A DNA stretch of 64,000 bases from Flavobacterium frigidimaris (GCA_900129595.1 FQWG01000012.1:122920-186919), one strand, 5' to 3'; positions 18,533-28,173 are shown, counted from the first letter of the stretch. The notes: generated from the sequence alone by a model not told the origin. Program-made: numbers and translations.

Positions 18533-19354
18533 TTATAGTATTTCCAATTTCATCAGATCACTGTTTTTGATATTTAATTCAAGATGTCTGCCTGCGTTTT
18601 TCTCGGTTAGCTCCACGCTAAAGAGTTTCTTCTCTGGAATAGTGAACTTGGGTATTGCAAAAACCAAAGTTATTTCTGAATGATCTTTAATTGTAGAGAG
18701 CTCAGAGGAGCAAAAAAGCGGCACTATTTCCAGTTCCTGCATAGCGGTACGTTTTGATTTATTTTGATCTCTGATAAAAAAGCGCAACTGGTCCAGATCA
18801 TAATTGATTCTTGAATTGTTTGCAAGGCGCACCCTGAAGTACATCATATCGTGGTGTATGAATATACCGTTTACCCTAAGTTCTACAGAAAACTTATTTG
18901 CACGAAGTCCAGACACTTTTTTTATTTTAGATAAAGCCAGCTCGGCGTAATGCCTTATCTGTTTCTGATTCTCGTTCTCTGAAGAAAAAAGCGCCTCTGT
19001 ATCAAAATTCGAAACAAGTTCAGCCTTTAAGTGTAAAGTGGGACACAGCTGGTCAAAATTTAAAATAAAACCGTAGACTTTACCATCTGCGGTAACAACA
19101 GTCAGGTTAGTCTGGGCAAAATTCTGCCTGCCTGCTTTTAAAAATAGAATATTCTCCACTCCTTTTGCTTTTTGAACCAAAATCTCAGGGCTTCCTTTAT
19201 CTACACTTTTAATGGCGTAGGGAAATACAATACTTGTAGTCTTAGAATAACTTAAATTGATATTATTCACCTCACTCTTAAGATCTTGTTGAGCCGATAC
19301 TGAAATTGCCACTATAGAAATCCCAAAACTTAACCATAATTTACTATTTTTCAT
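18533..19354 (-). CDS. traN: Conjugative transposon protein TraN
   Basis: TraN is part of the Bacteroidetes type IV secretion apparatus and acts in the periplasm or outer membrane, in a VirB9-like position. It has a signal peptide (to AQ, residue 22). The DUF4138/TraN body is evident: LSYSKTTSIVFPYAIKSVDKGSPEILVQKAKGVENIL near the N-terminus and YFRVRLANNSRINYDLDQLRFFIRDQ later. At 273 residues it is of usual length. It is 17 bp downstream of traM in the same operon. Confidence 0.9.
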   Translation of the reverse strand: MKNSKLWLSFGISIVAISVSAQQDLKSEVNNINLSYSKTTSIVFPYAIKSVDKGSPEILVQKAKGVENILFLKAGRQNFAQTNLTVVTADGKVYGFILNFDQLCPTLHLKAELVSNFDTEALFSSENENQKQIRHYAELALSKIKKVSGLRANKFSVELRVNGIFIHHDMMYFRVRLANNSRINYDLDQLRFFIRDQNKSKRTAMQELEIVPLFCSSELSTIKDHSEITLVFAIPKFTIPEKKLFSVELTEKNAGRHLELNIKNSDLMKLEIL

Positions 19355-19371
19355 CTTCGAATATTTAAGTG

Positions 19372-20664
19372 TTATTTGGCATTTTTTTCTTTCTGATCAT
19401 AAAGCAGAACCTGATGACCCGCTTTTAGAACCACCTTAATTAGTTTTACCTTTTTACTCATCAGGGTTTTAGCAGCCTGAACACCTAATGTTGCCGCTTG
19501 TCCTGTCCACGAATCATTCAGTCCCTCAATGCCCAGGCCCTGCACAGATCTTTCTGCCGATGCTTTTGCAACATCCCTGTTTATAGCTCCGGGAATAAAA
19601 ATTCCATCAATTCCATCCATATCATAAACAGAGAGTTCAACAGGAAATATCGAGGTATTAAATTTTATCGTCTTTATCTTAACCTCGAGTCTCTCCCCTT
19701 TTAAAGAAGCAATTCCAAAAACAAAACTATTTCTGGGAATAAGGGTTCCATTAATAAAAACATCTGTGGTTAATCTGAGTTTTACCACCGAACCGTTTAC
19801 AACAAACTGCGTTTGATGCACCACTGCCTCGAGTGTATTTTGCGCCTGGTTATCTAAAGGATCCTCTTCCAAAGAGTAAAAAGAATTAGAGTTTGGGATC
19901 CCTGGTCCACTTGTGTTTGTCTGCGCGAGTGAGTAAACTGGCTCTTCTTGTGTTTTTTTGCTCACTGCAAACACTTTCCCTTTTTGGCTTTTTGAAGTTT
20001 GTCTTAATTTTTCCTGCACACGCTCGGGATGCTGAATGTCCAGAATATTCTCCAGCATTGCTCCTAGTTGGCGAAGTTCTGGATCCGGCTCAGAGGGCGC
20101 ATTTATTGACGAGATCATCTCTTGTACCCCTTTTATCTGCTCTAAGGCATCACTTGAAGAATTACTGTATTGAAATTCTCGCATGTCCTTCTCATTGTCT
20201 ATTTTTTTTACAGGCGCTTGAATTACTTTTTGCAGCGCTTCTAATTTTTGATACATCCTTTGTTCGCTTTCCCCTTTAAGAGAACTCGTATTTAAAGCCG
20301 TTCTTGCTTTTGGAAAAATTCTCGGATCAGTTTCTAACTCCCCTGAAACCAACCCAGGATCTTCAGAGAATTCTGACCTTGAATAATTTGGATCTTTTTT
20401 AATCTGTTCCTCAAGCTTTAAAGAGTCAATTGTAGCCTTCTCATAATAACTCATTTTATTCAGGTCATCGTCTTGCTTAAATCTCGCATTAGGAAGCGTT
20501 ACATTAAATCCTCTTTTTTGCTCTGTGGCAATCTCACTTGCGCTGCCTTTCCCCCTACCTAATATCCAGAAGATCATCGTTAGAAATGGTAGTATTATAA
20601 TTGGCATCACCAGTAGCATTTTGCGGTGTTTGGATTCTTTGGAACTAATTGTTTTGTTTTCCAT
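19372..20664 (-). CDS. traM: Conjugative transposon protein TraM (VirB10-like)
   Basis: TraM bridges the inner and outer membrane parts of the mating channel. A short cytoplasmic tail is followed by one membrane segment (about 15-35) and a long, low-complexity periplasmic linker rich in charged and Ser/Gln residues. The C-terminal beta domain starts near residue 285 (VVHQTQFVVNGSVVKLRLTTDVFINGTLIPRNSFVFG). That block is the VirB10/TraM hallmark. The end includes GLGIEGLNDSW and AATLGVQAAKTLMSKKVK, as in other TraM proteins. Confidence 0.9.
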   Translation of the reverse strand: MENKTISSKESKHRKMLLVMPIIILPFLTMIFWILGRGKGSASEIATEQKRGFNVTLPNARFKQDDDLNKMSYYEKATIDSLKLEEQIKKDPNYSRSEFSEDPGLVSGELETDPRIFPKARTALNTSSLKGESEQRMYQKLEALQKVIQAPVKKIDNEKDMREFQYSNSSSDALEQIKGVQEMISSINAPSEPDPELRQLGAMLENILDIQHPERVQEKLRQTSKSQKGKVFAVSKKTQEEPVYSLAQTNTSGPGIPNSNSFYSLEEDPLDNQAQNTLEAVVHQTQFVVNGSVVKLRLTTDVFINGTLIPRNSFVFGIASLKGERLEVKIKTIKFNTSIFPVELSVYDMDGIDGIFIPGAINRDVAKASAERSVQGLGIEGLNDSWTGQAATLGVQAAKTLMSKKVKLIKVVLKAGHQVLLYDQKEKNAK

Positions 20665-20717
20665 GTTTACTTTTTAAAATTCGTTTTTAAAATATTTCTC
20701 AACACCTAGAAAATGTC

Positions 20718-21122
20718 TTAATGGCCCGCTCTTTTCTCATGCAGGCTATCAATTCTTTTTTCTTGCTCAGTAGATTTTTTAATACTGTCCAGATAAATCC
20801 TAAAGCGCGCTGCGTTTTCAAATTCGGTTTTAGATAACGCGGGTTGATTACTTGTATCAATTGAAGGTTTTATCACAATTAAATGATCAGGAGCAATTCC
20901 CGCCCTTCGCTCCTTATGCTCTTTAGACCACAAAGCATTGTATAGAATATAAAGACTTATACCTGCGTAAATCAGCACAAAGAGAATCAGATAAAATACA
21001 AGGACTTTCTTTGATAAATTCAGAGTTAATGCGCTCATTTTTTTTGCCCATTTATCCCTTACCAGCACATAATACCTGGGACTTATTGGGACCTGCCTGT
21101 TTTTAAATAAAGCGCGCATCAT
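20718..21122 (-). CDS. traL: TraL-like small membrane protein
   Basis: This 134-residue protein has one membrane segment (about 41-62) preceded by a basic N-terminus and followed by a charged helical tail. Its place between traK and traM is the position of TraL in Bacteroidetes elements. The start codon overlaps the traK stop (ATGA), so it is translationally coupled. Assignment rests mainly on gene order and topology. Confidence 0.65.
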   Translation of the reverse strand: MMRALFKNRQVPISPRYYVLVRDKWAKKMSALTLNLSKKVLVFYLILFVLIYAGISLYILYNALWSKEHKERRAGIAPDHLIVIKPSIDTSNQPALSKTEFENAARFRIYLDSIKKSTEQEKRIDSLHEKRAGH

Positions 21123-21739
21123 TTTCTGTTTTCCACTCCTAAATCCTTATTCTCAATGGTATTCCATCGTTCAATTAAAAATCCATGCGGGTTATTATCA
21201 CTTCTTGATACATTTCTAAGGGTGCCCTCAGTGATTAGGTTTCTATTTAAAATACTGGTGGTCCTTATAATATTTTGCTTTGCATAACATTTAAAATCAT
21301 AAGGATATTGATTGGTATCAATAGTGATGCTGTCAATTGAAATTCTCTGGCTGATATTCCCCGATATAATACCCGAGTAATATCCATTCTCTTTTAAATT
21401 ATCATACACCCTTTTGGCCGTATCATCGGCCAGATAAAGCGCTTTGGTTATATTGGTTTTAATTACTTTATCATCAGGGTCCAGGGTAAAGAAAAACCCA
21501 TGAAAAGTTTTCACATGATCCCTGGCCTCCACAGGCACATTATCTTTTCTATCCGAGGAGTACGCCTCCAGCGCTTTGCCATTTACCAAAATATAAACCT
21601 TGTCCTGCATAAGGGTGATCGATGTAAAACTTTTGTAAAGCGTATAACAGCATATAATGATGCTGCCCAGAATCACCAGCATAGTAAAACTCCTTACATG
21701 GCCAAAGGCTGTGTCTATATTTTTCATTTTGCTAAACAT
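21119..21739 (-). CDS. traK: Conjugative transposon protein TraK (VirB8-like)
   Basis: TraK is an inner-membrane assembly factor of the mating channel. One membrane segment (about 17-39) follows a short cytoplasmic N-terminus (NIDTAFGHVRSFTMLVILGS). The motifs DKVYILVNGKALEAYSSDRKDNVPVEARDHVKTFHGFFFTLDPDDK and ALYLADDTAKRVYDNLKENGYY are the standard TraK pattern. A second possible start lies four codons in (21727). It is 18 bp after traJ and overlaps traL. Confidence 0.9.
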   Translation of the reverse strand: MFSKMKNIDTAFGHVRSFTMLVILGSIIICCYTLYKSFTSITLMQDKVYILVNGKALEAYSSDRKDNVPVEARDHVKTFHGFFFTLDPDDKVIKTNITKALYLADDTAKRVYDNLKENGYYSGIISGNISQRISIDSITIDTNQYPYDFKCYAKQNIIRTTSILNRNLITEGTLRNVSRSDNNPHGFLIERWNTIENKDLGVENRK

Positions 21740-21757
21740 ACCTGCTCTTTATTTAAA

Positions 21758-22957
21758 TTATTTTAAATTTCCCTTGAGCTTCTCGCCCATATAACTTTGC
21801 TTATCTTGAAAATAGTCAGAGGTGCCCGAAGAGCTGGCCATGCTCTGAGACATTTTCCCCGAAGGATTTCCCATGGAATCCATTATCATTCCAGCTCCAG
21901 CGGCTGTTCTTGTTATCACCGAAGAGCTTGAGTTTGTAAAGATGCTAGTCACCCTTTGTCCCAGCGCATCTCCCCCGGCTGCATGCACAATATAGTTGGC
22001 CACAGAGGGTACTGTAAAATACCCCACTATACCGATGATCATAAAAATTAAATATCCCATATCGGTCCGGCTAAAAAAGGTATCCCCAGATGTATTGATT
22101 TGCACTAAGTCTAGTTTTAGCATCTGCTCTTGGATTTTACCGATGATACTTCCAAAAATATTGGCAACAGGCAGCCATAAATAAACATTGAGATACCTTG
22201 CGAGCCATACCGTGAGGGTATGCTGGAATCCATCAAAAACAGAGATTCCAAAAACCAGAGGTCCCAGTATAGAAAGGACAACCAATTGAAAGGTTCTCAG
22301 TGTATCGATACAAAGTGAAGAGGCCTCAAAGAGAATTCTCAGCACCTCGCTCAGCCATTCTTTTACAGAATTTCTAAAACTATACGAGGCTTTCTCCATT
22401 GCAAATTTCACATCATTGCCGATACTGGCAATTATATTCTCTTTTGCCGGATCAGAATCACTATGGGTATATTTATACCACTCCTTGCGATCACCAGCGC
22501 CCCCAACCCCTACATACATTTTCCAGGGGTCACTTTCTTTTACCGCTTTTGCTTTCTCTTTCAAAAGAACTTCAATTGCTTTGTTGGATCCTTGCACCAT
22601 TGCCCCTGTGGCCATAACAGTGGGTTTCATAACTCCATTAATTAAATAAAGTACGGAAGGGAAAATCATGATGCAAAAACCAATTACAAAGGGCCGGAAA
22701 AGCGGGTAAAAATCTATAGGCTCTGCGTTGGCAATATGCCGCCAGACTCTCAGGGCTATATACCAAAGGGTTGCAAATCCGGCTATACCCTGCCCTACTG
22801 CAATAAGATTGCTGCAAAGGGGCATCATCTCATCATAGAGTTGTTCCAGTACCCCGTGAAGGCTTTGAATCTCCCCTGCAGCCCCTTGCCCCTTAGTTGA
22901 AATAGGCGCAAAGAGCAATACCGCTACAGCCCCCATTGTTTTATTTAGATTTAGCAT
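21758..22957 (-). CDS. traJ: Conjugative transposon protein TraJ (VirB6-like)
   Basis: This polytopic inner-membrane protein is expected to line the inner part of the channel. It has a signal-like N-terminus and several membrane segments, including LIAVGQGIAGFATLWYIALRVW, FVIGFCIMIFPSVLYLINGV, LVVLSILGPLVFGISVF and GYLIFMIIGIVGYFTVPSVANYIVHAAGG. The last is the characteristic TraJ block. At 399 residues it has normal length, and it lies 11 bp downstream of the third TraI-like gene. Confidence 0.88.
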   Translation of the reverse strand: MLNLNKTMGAVAVLLFAPISTKGQGAAGEIQSLHGVLEQLYDEMMPLCSNLIAVGQGIAGFATLWYIALRVWRHIANAEPIDFYPLFRPFVIGFCIMIFPSVLYLINGVMKPTVMATGAMVQGSNKAIEVLLKEKAKAVKESDPWKMYVGVGGAGDRKEWYKYTHSDSDPAKENIIASIGNDVKFAMEKASYSFRNSVKEWLSEVLRILFEASSLCIDTLRTFQLVVLSILGPLVFGISVFDGFQHTLTVWLARYLNVYLWLPVANIFGSIIGKIQEQMLKLDLVQINTSGDTFFSRTDMGYLIFMIIGIVGYFTVPSVANYIVHAAGGDALGQRVTSIFTNSSSSVITRTAAGAGMIMDSMGNPSGKMSQSMASSSGTSDYFQDKQSYMGEKLKGNLK

Positions 22958-22968
22958 ATCTACAAGAA

Positions 22969-23604
22969 TTAATTTTTAATTTGATAATTGTAACGCACTA
23001 CCCTTGCATCATTTTGCTCCTTTGCGCGCTGTAATACAAGGACCCCAGAAGAGGCGTTAAAATCCCGGAGAAAAAGCACTTTTTGCTGCATATCCAAATA
23101 TATTTTATCAATGGCCTCTAATCTTTCATCATCGGACATTCGCAGTGTCTCAGGTGTCAAAATCATCGTGAGCTCATCGAGATTTCTAAAACTCTCCCTG
23201 GTGAGATTAAAATATACTTTCTCAAAATAATTAATTTCCTCACGGGTAAAACTGCCGCTTTTATTAAAACGATTAACAGCCGTTTTACTCTCCTTTATAA
23301 GCAGTATCTGATAGTTTATAATATCCCCCACCCTCTTATAACTCTTAACCAGAGGACTTACCTGCAAAAGGGCATCAAGGAAAGTTTTATGAAGAGAAAA
23401 ATTTCCCTTCGATAAGTCTTTAACCACTTTATAGCCACCATTTAAAATATCATAGCCTTTTTTCATATCACTTAAAATCTTTTTGAACTGTGAGAGTTTC
23501 TCAATATTTAAAACCAGCTGCTGGATTTCCTCAGACTGCCCGTAAGTTTTAAAAGGCGCGCATACGAGCCAGAACATTACAAAAATGAATGCTATTTTTT
23601 TCAT
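22969..23604 (-). CDS. TraI-like conjugation protein, copy 3
   Basis: This secreted 211-residue helical protein has signal peptide MKKIAFIFVMFWLVCAPFKTYG. It shares the fold pattern of its two upstream neighbours: a helix with KKGYDILNGGYKVVKDLSKGNFSLHKTFLDALLQVSP, then EINYFEKVYFNLTRESFRNLDELTMILTPETLRMSDDERLEAIDKIY, and an ending in VLQRAKEQNDARVVRYNYQIKN. The alignment EIxYxxKVYxxL...S.RN.DEL indicates paralogy with TraI. It is probably a periplasmic, VirB5-like component. Confidence 0.7.
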   Translation of the reverse strand: MKKIAFIFVMFWLVCAPFKTYGQSEEIQQLVLNIEKLSQFKKILSDMKKGYDILNGGYKVVKDLSKGNFSLHKTFLDALLQVSPLVKSYKRVGDIINYQILLIKESKTAVNRFNKSGSFTREEINYFEKVYFNLTRESFRNLDELTMILTPETLRMSDDERLEAIDKIYLDMQQKVLFLRDFNASSGVLVLQRAKEQNDARVVRYNYQIKN

Positions 23605-23615
23605 GATTTCTCTTT

Positions 23616-24230
23616 TTACAAGCCCTGTAAAAGCCGACTTTGGTTGACATCATTTTTCTCTCTAGTCCTTGAAAGGGACATAAGGGAGATCTCTTGTGTG
23701 AAATTCTCGCAGAACAAATAATCCTCCAGCATCGTTTTATAAAGCCCTTGGATCCGCTCTATTCGTTTACTATCTCTCATTTCAAGTTTATTATCAGTTG
23801 AAATAACCAAAACCTCCTGCAGGGTATCATTGCAGTTGTCTATTAAATGTCCAAAAGTTTTCTCTATGTAATCCAGTTCATTCCCATGAAACAAATCATC
23901 ATGGTGTATATTCTCAAGAGTTTTTTTATGAATCTTTATAATTTTAAGCTGCAGGGAAATAATGCTGGCCACCTTTAGATAAGGTCCCACTTTTGGATTC
24001 ACTTTTTTAAGGGAGCTAAAATAATCTTCATGAAAATTGAGTTCCCCTTTCTTTACATCCCCTATAAAATTGAGCCCGTTTTTTGCTATAGTATATCCTT
24101 TTTTAGCGTAACCAATGTAGGTCTGTAGTGCGGCTATTTGCAGTAGTAGCGTCTTTCTTTGTTTGGCCTGGCCCTGAATATCGTGTGAAAACAATACCAT
24201 AATGCAGAGTACTAATAAGATCTTTTTCAT
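23616..24230 (-). CDS. TraI-like conjugation protein, copy 2
   Basis: This secreted 204-residue helical protein has signal peptide MKKILLVLCIMVLFSHDIQGQ. Internal similarity to copy 3 is strong (AKKGYTIAKNGLNFIGDVKKGELNFHEDYFSSLKKVNPKV; ELDYIEKTFGHL; LEMRDSKRIERIQGLYKTM). It is 11 bp upstream of copy 3 and 23 bp downstream of copy 1. The function is inferred from paralogy with TraI. Confidence 0.7.
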   Translation of the reverse strand: MKKILLVLCIMVLFSHDIQGQAKQRKTLLLQIAALQTYIGYAKKGYTIAKNGLNFIGDVKKGELNFHEDYFSSLKKVNPKVGPYLKVASIISLQLKIIKIHKKTLENIHHDDLFHGNELDYIEKTFGHLIDNCNDTLQEVLVISTDNKLEMRDSKRIERIQGLYKTMLEDYLFCENFTQEISLMSLSRTREKNDVNQSRLLQGL

Positions 24231-24253
24231 GTTTTCTATTGCTTTGTGTTTAC

Positions 24254-24943
24254 TTATGGAATTCCGTAAAATTGTTTGACTTTTTGCGCGTCACTACTAG
24301 TTTTGGCCCTTTGAAGGCTCATAAGAACATTCTGTTTATTAAATAGCATCAGATCATCATAATTTTCCTCTATCTGATCGGCAGCCTGGTTTATGATCTC
24401 GAGTCTTTTCAGATCGCTCATTTGGGTTGTAAAAGATTCGAGAATAAAGAATACCTGATCAATATTTTTCATGCTCTCCTCTAGAATCCCCTCATAAACC
24501 TTTTGCATGTATTGCAGTTCTGAGGCGCTAAAATGACTGTCCTGTCTCAATAAATTCCAGGCTCTTTCATACTGGTTGATCAGTCTGGTTTGTTTGCTGG
24601 TAATTTCTTTTATGCGCTGATAGTAGGTAATAATGGATTTTACTTTCTGAAGTTCCTCGTAGTACCCCTTGTAGAGATCCTGTTGTTTTTTGGTCCAATT
24701 TGAAATCTCATCAAGCTTTAATTTGGAGAGTGTATTCTCAAGCTGTTTCTGCGCGTTTTGAAGCCATATGGTTTTATTTTGCAATCTCTGAATACCAAGA
24801 TCAATAGCCTTAATTACTTTTTTGGTAACCGCCTTAACAATTTCAAGTATCGGAATAGCAGCATTACTCTCCAAGGGTCTTGCCGCTGTACTGATAAAAA
24901 ACAAGCACAGTGCGCAAATGATCAATTTTATTCTGCTTTTCAT
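24254..24943 (-). CDS. traI: Conjugal transfer protein TraI
   Basis: This is the clear TraI of the three tandem copies. A signal peptide is followed by AIPILEIVKAVTKKVIKAIDLGIQRLQNKTIWLQNAQKQLENTLSKLKLDEISNWTKKQQDLYKGYYEELQKVK, a sequence strongly conserved among Bacteroidetes TraI proteins. It ends in LMSLQRAKTSSDAQKVKQFYGIP. The length of 229 residues is normal. It acts in the periplasm, possibly like VirB5, and lies 13 bp after traG. Confidence 0.85.
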   Translation of the reverse strand: MKSRIKLIICALCLFFISTAARPLESNAAIPILEIVKAVTKKVIKAIDLGIQRLQNKTIWLQNAQKQLENTLSKLKLDEISNWTKKQQDLYKGYYEELQKVKSIITYYQRIKEITSKQTRLINQYERAWNLLRQDSHFSASELQYMQKVYEGILEESMKNIDQVFFILESFTTQMSDLKRLEIINQAADQIEENYDDLMLFNKQNVLMSLQRAKTSSDAQKVKQFYGIP

Positions 24944-24956
24944 TTTCTGTTTTCAT

Positions 24957-27428
24957 TTAAGTTTTGTTTCTCATATCAAATGCCAGAGCGGCAATGCCTT
25001 TTTTGATATCGCCACCATATTTTTGGGCGTACGCGTTCACTTTAACTTTCTCACTTTCTTCTGTTGTGTAGGCCAGGTATTCCTCGAGTGAAACTTCGGT
25101 TCTGTACACCTTTGAAAGCATACCTCCTAATGATATAAACACCTCTTTGTACTTCTTATCAGGATCATTGGACTTATTGACAGAGAGCACCAGCGCCTTT
25201 TCTTTTTCAGTGAGCCCGAGGAGTTCCTGAATCTGATCAAATTTATTTTGATACTTGCTTTGATCCAGAAGAATCTTGCAGTCGCTGTTATTGATAATGG
25301 CCTGTTTGACCACTGGTGAGGAGATAATATCTTCCACTTCCTGGGTTACTACAATTGCTTCTCCGAAGAATTTTCTTACAGTTTTGAATAAATACTTAAT
25401 ATATTCGGCCATCCCTTCCCGGGCAATGGCTTTCCACGCCTCCTCGATCAGGATCATTTTTCGAACTCCTTTAAGCTTTCTCATTTTGCTGATAAAAACT
25501 TCCATGATAATAATGGTGACCACCGGGAAAAGTATGGGATGATCTTTTATATTATCGAGTTCAAAAACAATAAACCGCTCTTTTAAAAGATCTAAGTTCT
25601 CACTCGCATTCAAAAGGTAATCAAACTCGCCATTTTTATAGTAAGGCCGAAGCACGTAGAGAAAATTATTGACATCAAAGTCTTTCTCCTTTACTTTATC
25701 TCCTTCAAGTATGGGGACAAAATCTTCTTTTAAAAATTCGTAAAAAGTGTTGAAACAAGGGAAAATATCCGGATTACTTTCCAGTTTCTCATAATACAAT
25801 TGCAAAGAATTCGAAAGGGCCACATACTCGCTTCTATTAAATGTCTCATCGTCTTTTTTCCAAAGCGCCAATAACAGCGTTTTAATACTTTCCTTTTTCT
25901 CAGTATCCAGACTATCGCCCTCTCCAATATAAAATGGATTGAACCTTATGGGGTTCTTCTCATCATAAGTAAAGTAATAACCTCCTACCATCTCGCACAA
26001 TCCTTTATAACTGTGCCCTACATCCACAAGGACAATATGTGTACCTTGCTCGTAATAACTCCTTACCATGTGGTTGGTAAAAAAGGACTTGCCACTTCCC
26101 GAGGGTCCTAGTATAAATTTATTACGATTGGTACAGATTCCCATTCTCACAGGCTCATCGCTGATATCCACATGAACAGGTTTACCTGTGAGCCTGTCTC
26201 CGAGTCTGATTCCCATTGGACTCAGAGAAGACTTGTAGCCGGTCTCCATGTTTAAAAAACATACCGCCTGTTCGGTGAAAGTATCAAAAGTGTCATTCAT
26301 TGGAAAGTCAGCCGCGTTTCCCGGTATGCCTGCCCAATAAATTTGTGGCGCCCCAACGGTTTCCTGCTTCGCGGCCGCGTCCATTTGTGCAAGGGCTGAA
26401 GACACCTTGTTTTTGATCTCTTTTAATTCTTGCACATCTGAGCTCCAGGCCAGGACATTGAAATGCGCCTTAACTGGTACTCTTTGCTGGGATATGGCCT
26501 CGTTTAAAAAATCGTTTGTGGCATCTCTAGCTATTAAATTACCCCTGCTGTAAGCCGATAAGGATTGCAGGCGCAGTCTCTTACTTTCGAGTTTTTGAAT
26601 AGTTTTCTGCCCGTCCTCAATAAAGATGTACTGATTGTAGATGTGATTACACGATAATAATTGTCCGAGTGTTGAGGCAAAGCCTACACTGAATTTTGTC
26701 CTGTCAGTTGAGTAGCGGTCATAATTTATCCTGGATCCACAGAGTCCCGGTAAATCGGCCGAGTCCCCCAAAGTAAACAATTGACAATGTTTATCGCCAA
26801 CTTGTAGTCCTTGGCTGAATTTAATATCCTTATAGACAAATGAAGTTTCACTCTCTGATAAAAAACAATATTTCTCTATAAGTCCAATGCTGCGGCTTTG
26901 GCTTTTAAGCTCGTGGTTTTCTAAACGCGTAAGCTTTACAAATCCACTGTCTTCCATGATCCTTTTAAACTGACCGGTACTGTCTATGAAATCCTGAAGC
27001 AGCTCCATTTTTAGCGTTTGCTCAGGAGCCAGCGAACTTCTAATTAAATTAGAGAATAAGGAACTTGAGTTTTTTCTTCCTTGAGGTTTCTTAGTAATCA
27101 TAATATAACAGGAATGATCCAAAAAGGGTCTTTCATTAAAAAACCGCTCACTGCTTCTTTTTAGAAAACTGCTGTCATCGCTTGTGAAATCTGCCTTATA
27201 ATGTTTCTCTAAAAACCAGTCCTGTTTGTGCAATACACAAAACTTTGGAAGTATTTTAATGGCTTTGATCCAGGATTGATGAAACGTCTCATACTCCTGG
27301 TCTGAGAGGGTAAAAATCTCTGGAAGTTCGGCTTTAAAAACCACTGTTATATCTCCTTGTTTAGACAAAATACAATCGTGCTGAACATCCATAATCGGTA
27401 AAACATCATCTATCCCTTTTTGCATCAC
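24957..27428 (-). CDS. traG: Conjugation ATPase TraG (VirB4-like)
   Basis: This ATPase powers assembly and operation of the conjugative type IV secretion system at the inner membrane. The 823-residue protein shows Walker A GPSGSGKS (441-448), HIVLVDVGHSYKGLCEMVGG (464-483) after it, Walker B MILIEEAWKAIA (658-669) and the downstream VTQEVEDI motif (694-701). The N-terminal 400 residues carry the VirB4/CagE-type domain. It is expressed between traF and traI. This is not the VirD4-type coupling protein, which is absent from the window. Confidence 0.93.
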   Translation of the reverse strand: MMQKGIDDVLPIMDVQHDCILSKQGDITVVFKAELPEIFTLSDQEYETFHQSWIKAIKILPKFCVLHKQDWFLEKHYKADFTSDDSSFLKRSSERFFNERPFLDHSCYIMITKKPQGRKNSSSLFSNLIRSSLAPEQTLKMELLQDFIDSTGQFKRIMEDSGFVKLTRLENHELKSQSRSIGLIEKYCFLSESETSFVYKDIKFSQGLQVGDKHCQLFTLGDSADLPGLCGSRINYDRYSTDRTKFSVGFASTLGQLLSCNHIYNQYIFIEDGQKTIQKLESKRLRLQSLSAYSRGNLIARDATNDFLNEAISQQRVPVKAHFNVLAWSSDVQELKEIKNKVSSALAQMDAAAKQETVGAPQIYWAGIPGNAADFPMNDTFDTFTEQAVCFLNMETGYKSSLSPMGIRLGDRLTGKPVHVDISDEPVRMGICTNRNKFILGPSGSGKSFFTNHMVRSYYEQGTHIVLVDVGHSYKGLCEMVGGYYFTYDEKNPIRFNPFYIGEGDSLDTEKKESIKTLLLALWKKDDETFNRSEYVALSNSLQLYYEKLESNPDIFPCFNTFYEFLKEDFVPILEGDKVKEKDFDVNNFLYVLRPYYKNGEFDYLLNASENLDLLKERFIVFELDNIKDHPILFPVVTIIIMEVFISKMRKLKGVRKMILIEEAWKAIAREGMAEYIKYLFKTVRKFFGEAIVVTQEVEDIISSPVVKQAIINNSDCKILLDQSKYQNKFDQIQELLGLTEKEKALVLSVNKSNDPDKKYKEVFISLGGMLSKVYRTEVSLEEYLAYTTEESEKVKVNAYAQKYGGDIKKGIAALAFDMRNKT

Positions 27429-27465
27429 ACTTTGATTTACTTACATTAACGCTCTTTGACTATCA

Positions 27466-27774
27466 CTATTTAAAAATTCTTCTGCTGTAGACTTTTATAT
27501 TCTTTGGAATCTGCTTTTTAGCTATGGCTTTCATCATCCCATACTGGCCATACTTACTGCTCATTTTGTAGATTTTGAAAACCAGTACACTTCCCGCGCC
27601 CCCAATAAATACCACACAGAGAATAGAAGGAATTCCAATAAAAAACAGGATTGCAAAAACAATCATAAGTCCCACAACACCCGCGCCCAAATACCAGATG
27701 TATTGGGCTTTGAGTCCTTTAAATTCGATGGATTGATTAATCCCTTTATTGATTTGATATACACTGCTGCTCAT
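27466..27774 (-). CDS. traF: Conjugative transposon protein TraF (VirB3-like, DUF4133)
   Basis: This 102-residue inner-membrane protein has the motif VYQINKGINQSIEFKGLKAQYIWYLG at its start, then two membrane segments (about 28-44 and 49-68) and a basic tail (KKQIPKNIKVYSRRIFK). This is the standard DUF4133/TraF pattern. It precedes traG, as VirB3 precedes VirB4 in other systems. Confidence 0.88.
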   Translation of the reverse strand: MSSSVYQINKGINQSIEFKGLKAQYIWYLGAGVVGLMIVFAILFFIGIPSILCVVFIGGAGSVLVFKIYKMSSKYGQYGMMKAIAKKQIPKNIKVYSRRIFK

Positions 27775-27792
27775 TTTTCATTATCTTTAGTC

Positions 27793-28134
27793 TCAAACAC
27801 CAAAGAAGGATTTTATTACAGTGGCCACGACAACTAAAAACACACAGCTCCCAAACCAAGCTGCGGCTACTTTTCCGGTATCGGGATCTCCGGCATTCCA
27901 CTTCTGGTACACTTTCACAGCGCCAATAAGCCCCAGTAAAGCTCCTACCGCGTACATGAGTTCTGTACCGGCATCAAAATAACTTCTGACTTTTTGGTTG
28001 GCCTCATTAATACCGGCAACACCATCCTGGGCGTAGCCTTTAAAATGAATAAAAACAACTAGCATTACTACCTGAATTGATACTTTTTTTGCCTTTGAAA
28101 AACACTTTAAATCTCCTTTACATTTTTTCATCAC
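27793..28134 (-). CDS. traE: Conjugative transposon protein TraE (VirB2-like, DUF4134)
   Basis: This 113-residue pilin-like membrane protein has a leader-type hydrophobic segment, then GVAGINEANQKVRSYFDAGTELMYAVGALLGLIGAVKVYQKWNAGDPDTGKVAAAWFGSCVFLVVVATVIKSFFG. This is the diagnostic DUF4134/TraE sequence with two membrane helices. It lies directly upstream of traF and downstream of a long inverted repeat (28174-28254). Confidence 0.9.
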   Translation of the reverse strand: MMKKCKGDLKCFSKAKKVSIQVVMLVVFIHFKGYAQDGVAGINEANQKVRSYFDAGTELMYAVGALLGLIGAVKVYQKWNAGDPDTGKVAAAWFGSCVFLVVVATVIKSFFGV

Positions 28135-28173
28135 ACATCGTTTTAAAGTTTTGATTTCTTATAAAAAATAAGC

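Noticed and set aside
24957..27428. TraG as the VirD4-type coupling protein
   Set aside because: Position after TraF, the N-terminal CagE/VirB4-like region and motif spacing show it is the VirB4-type ATPase.
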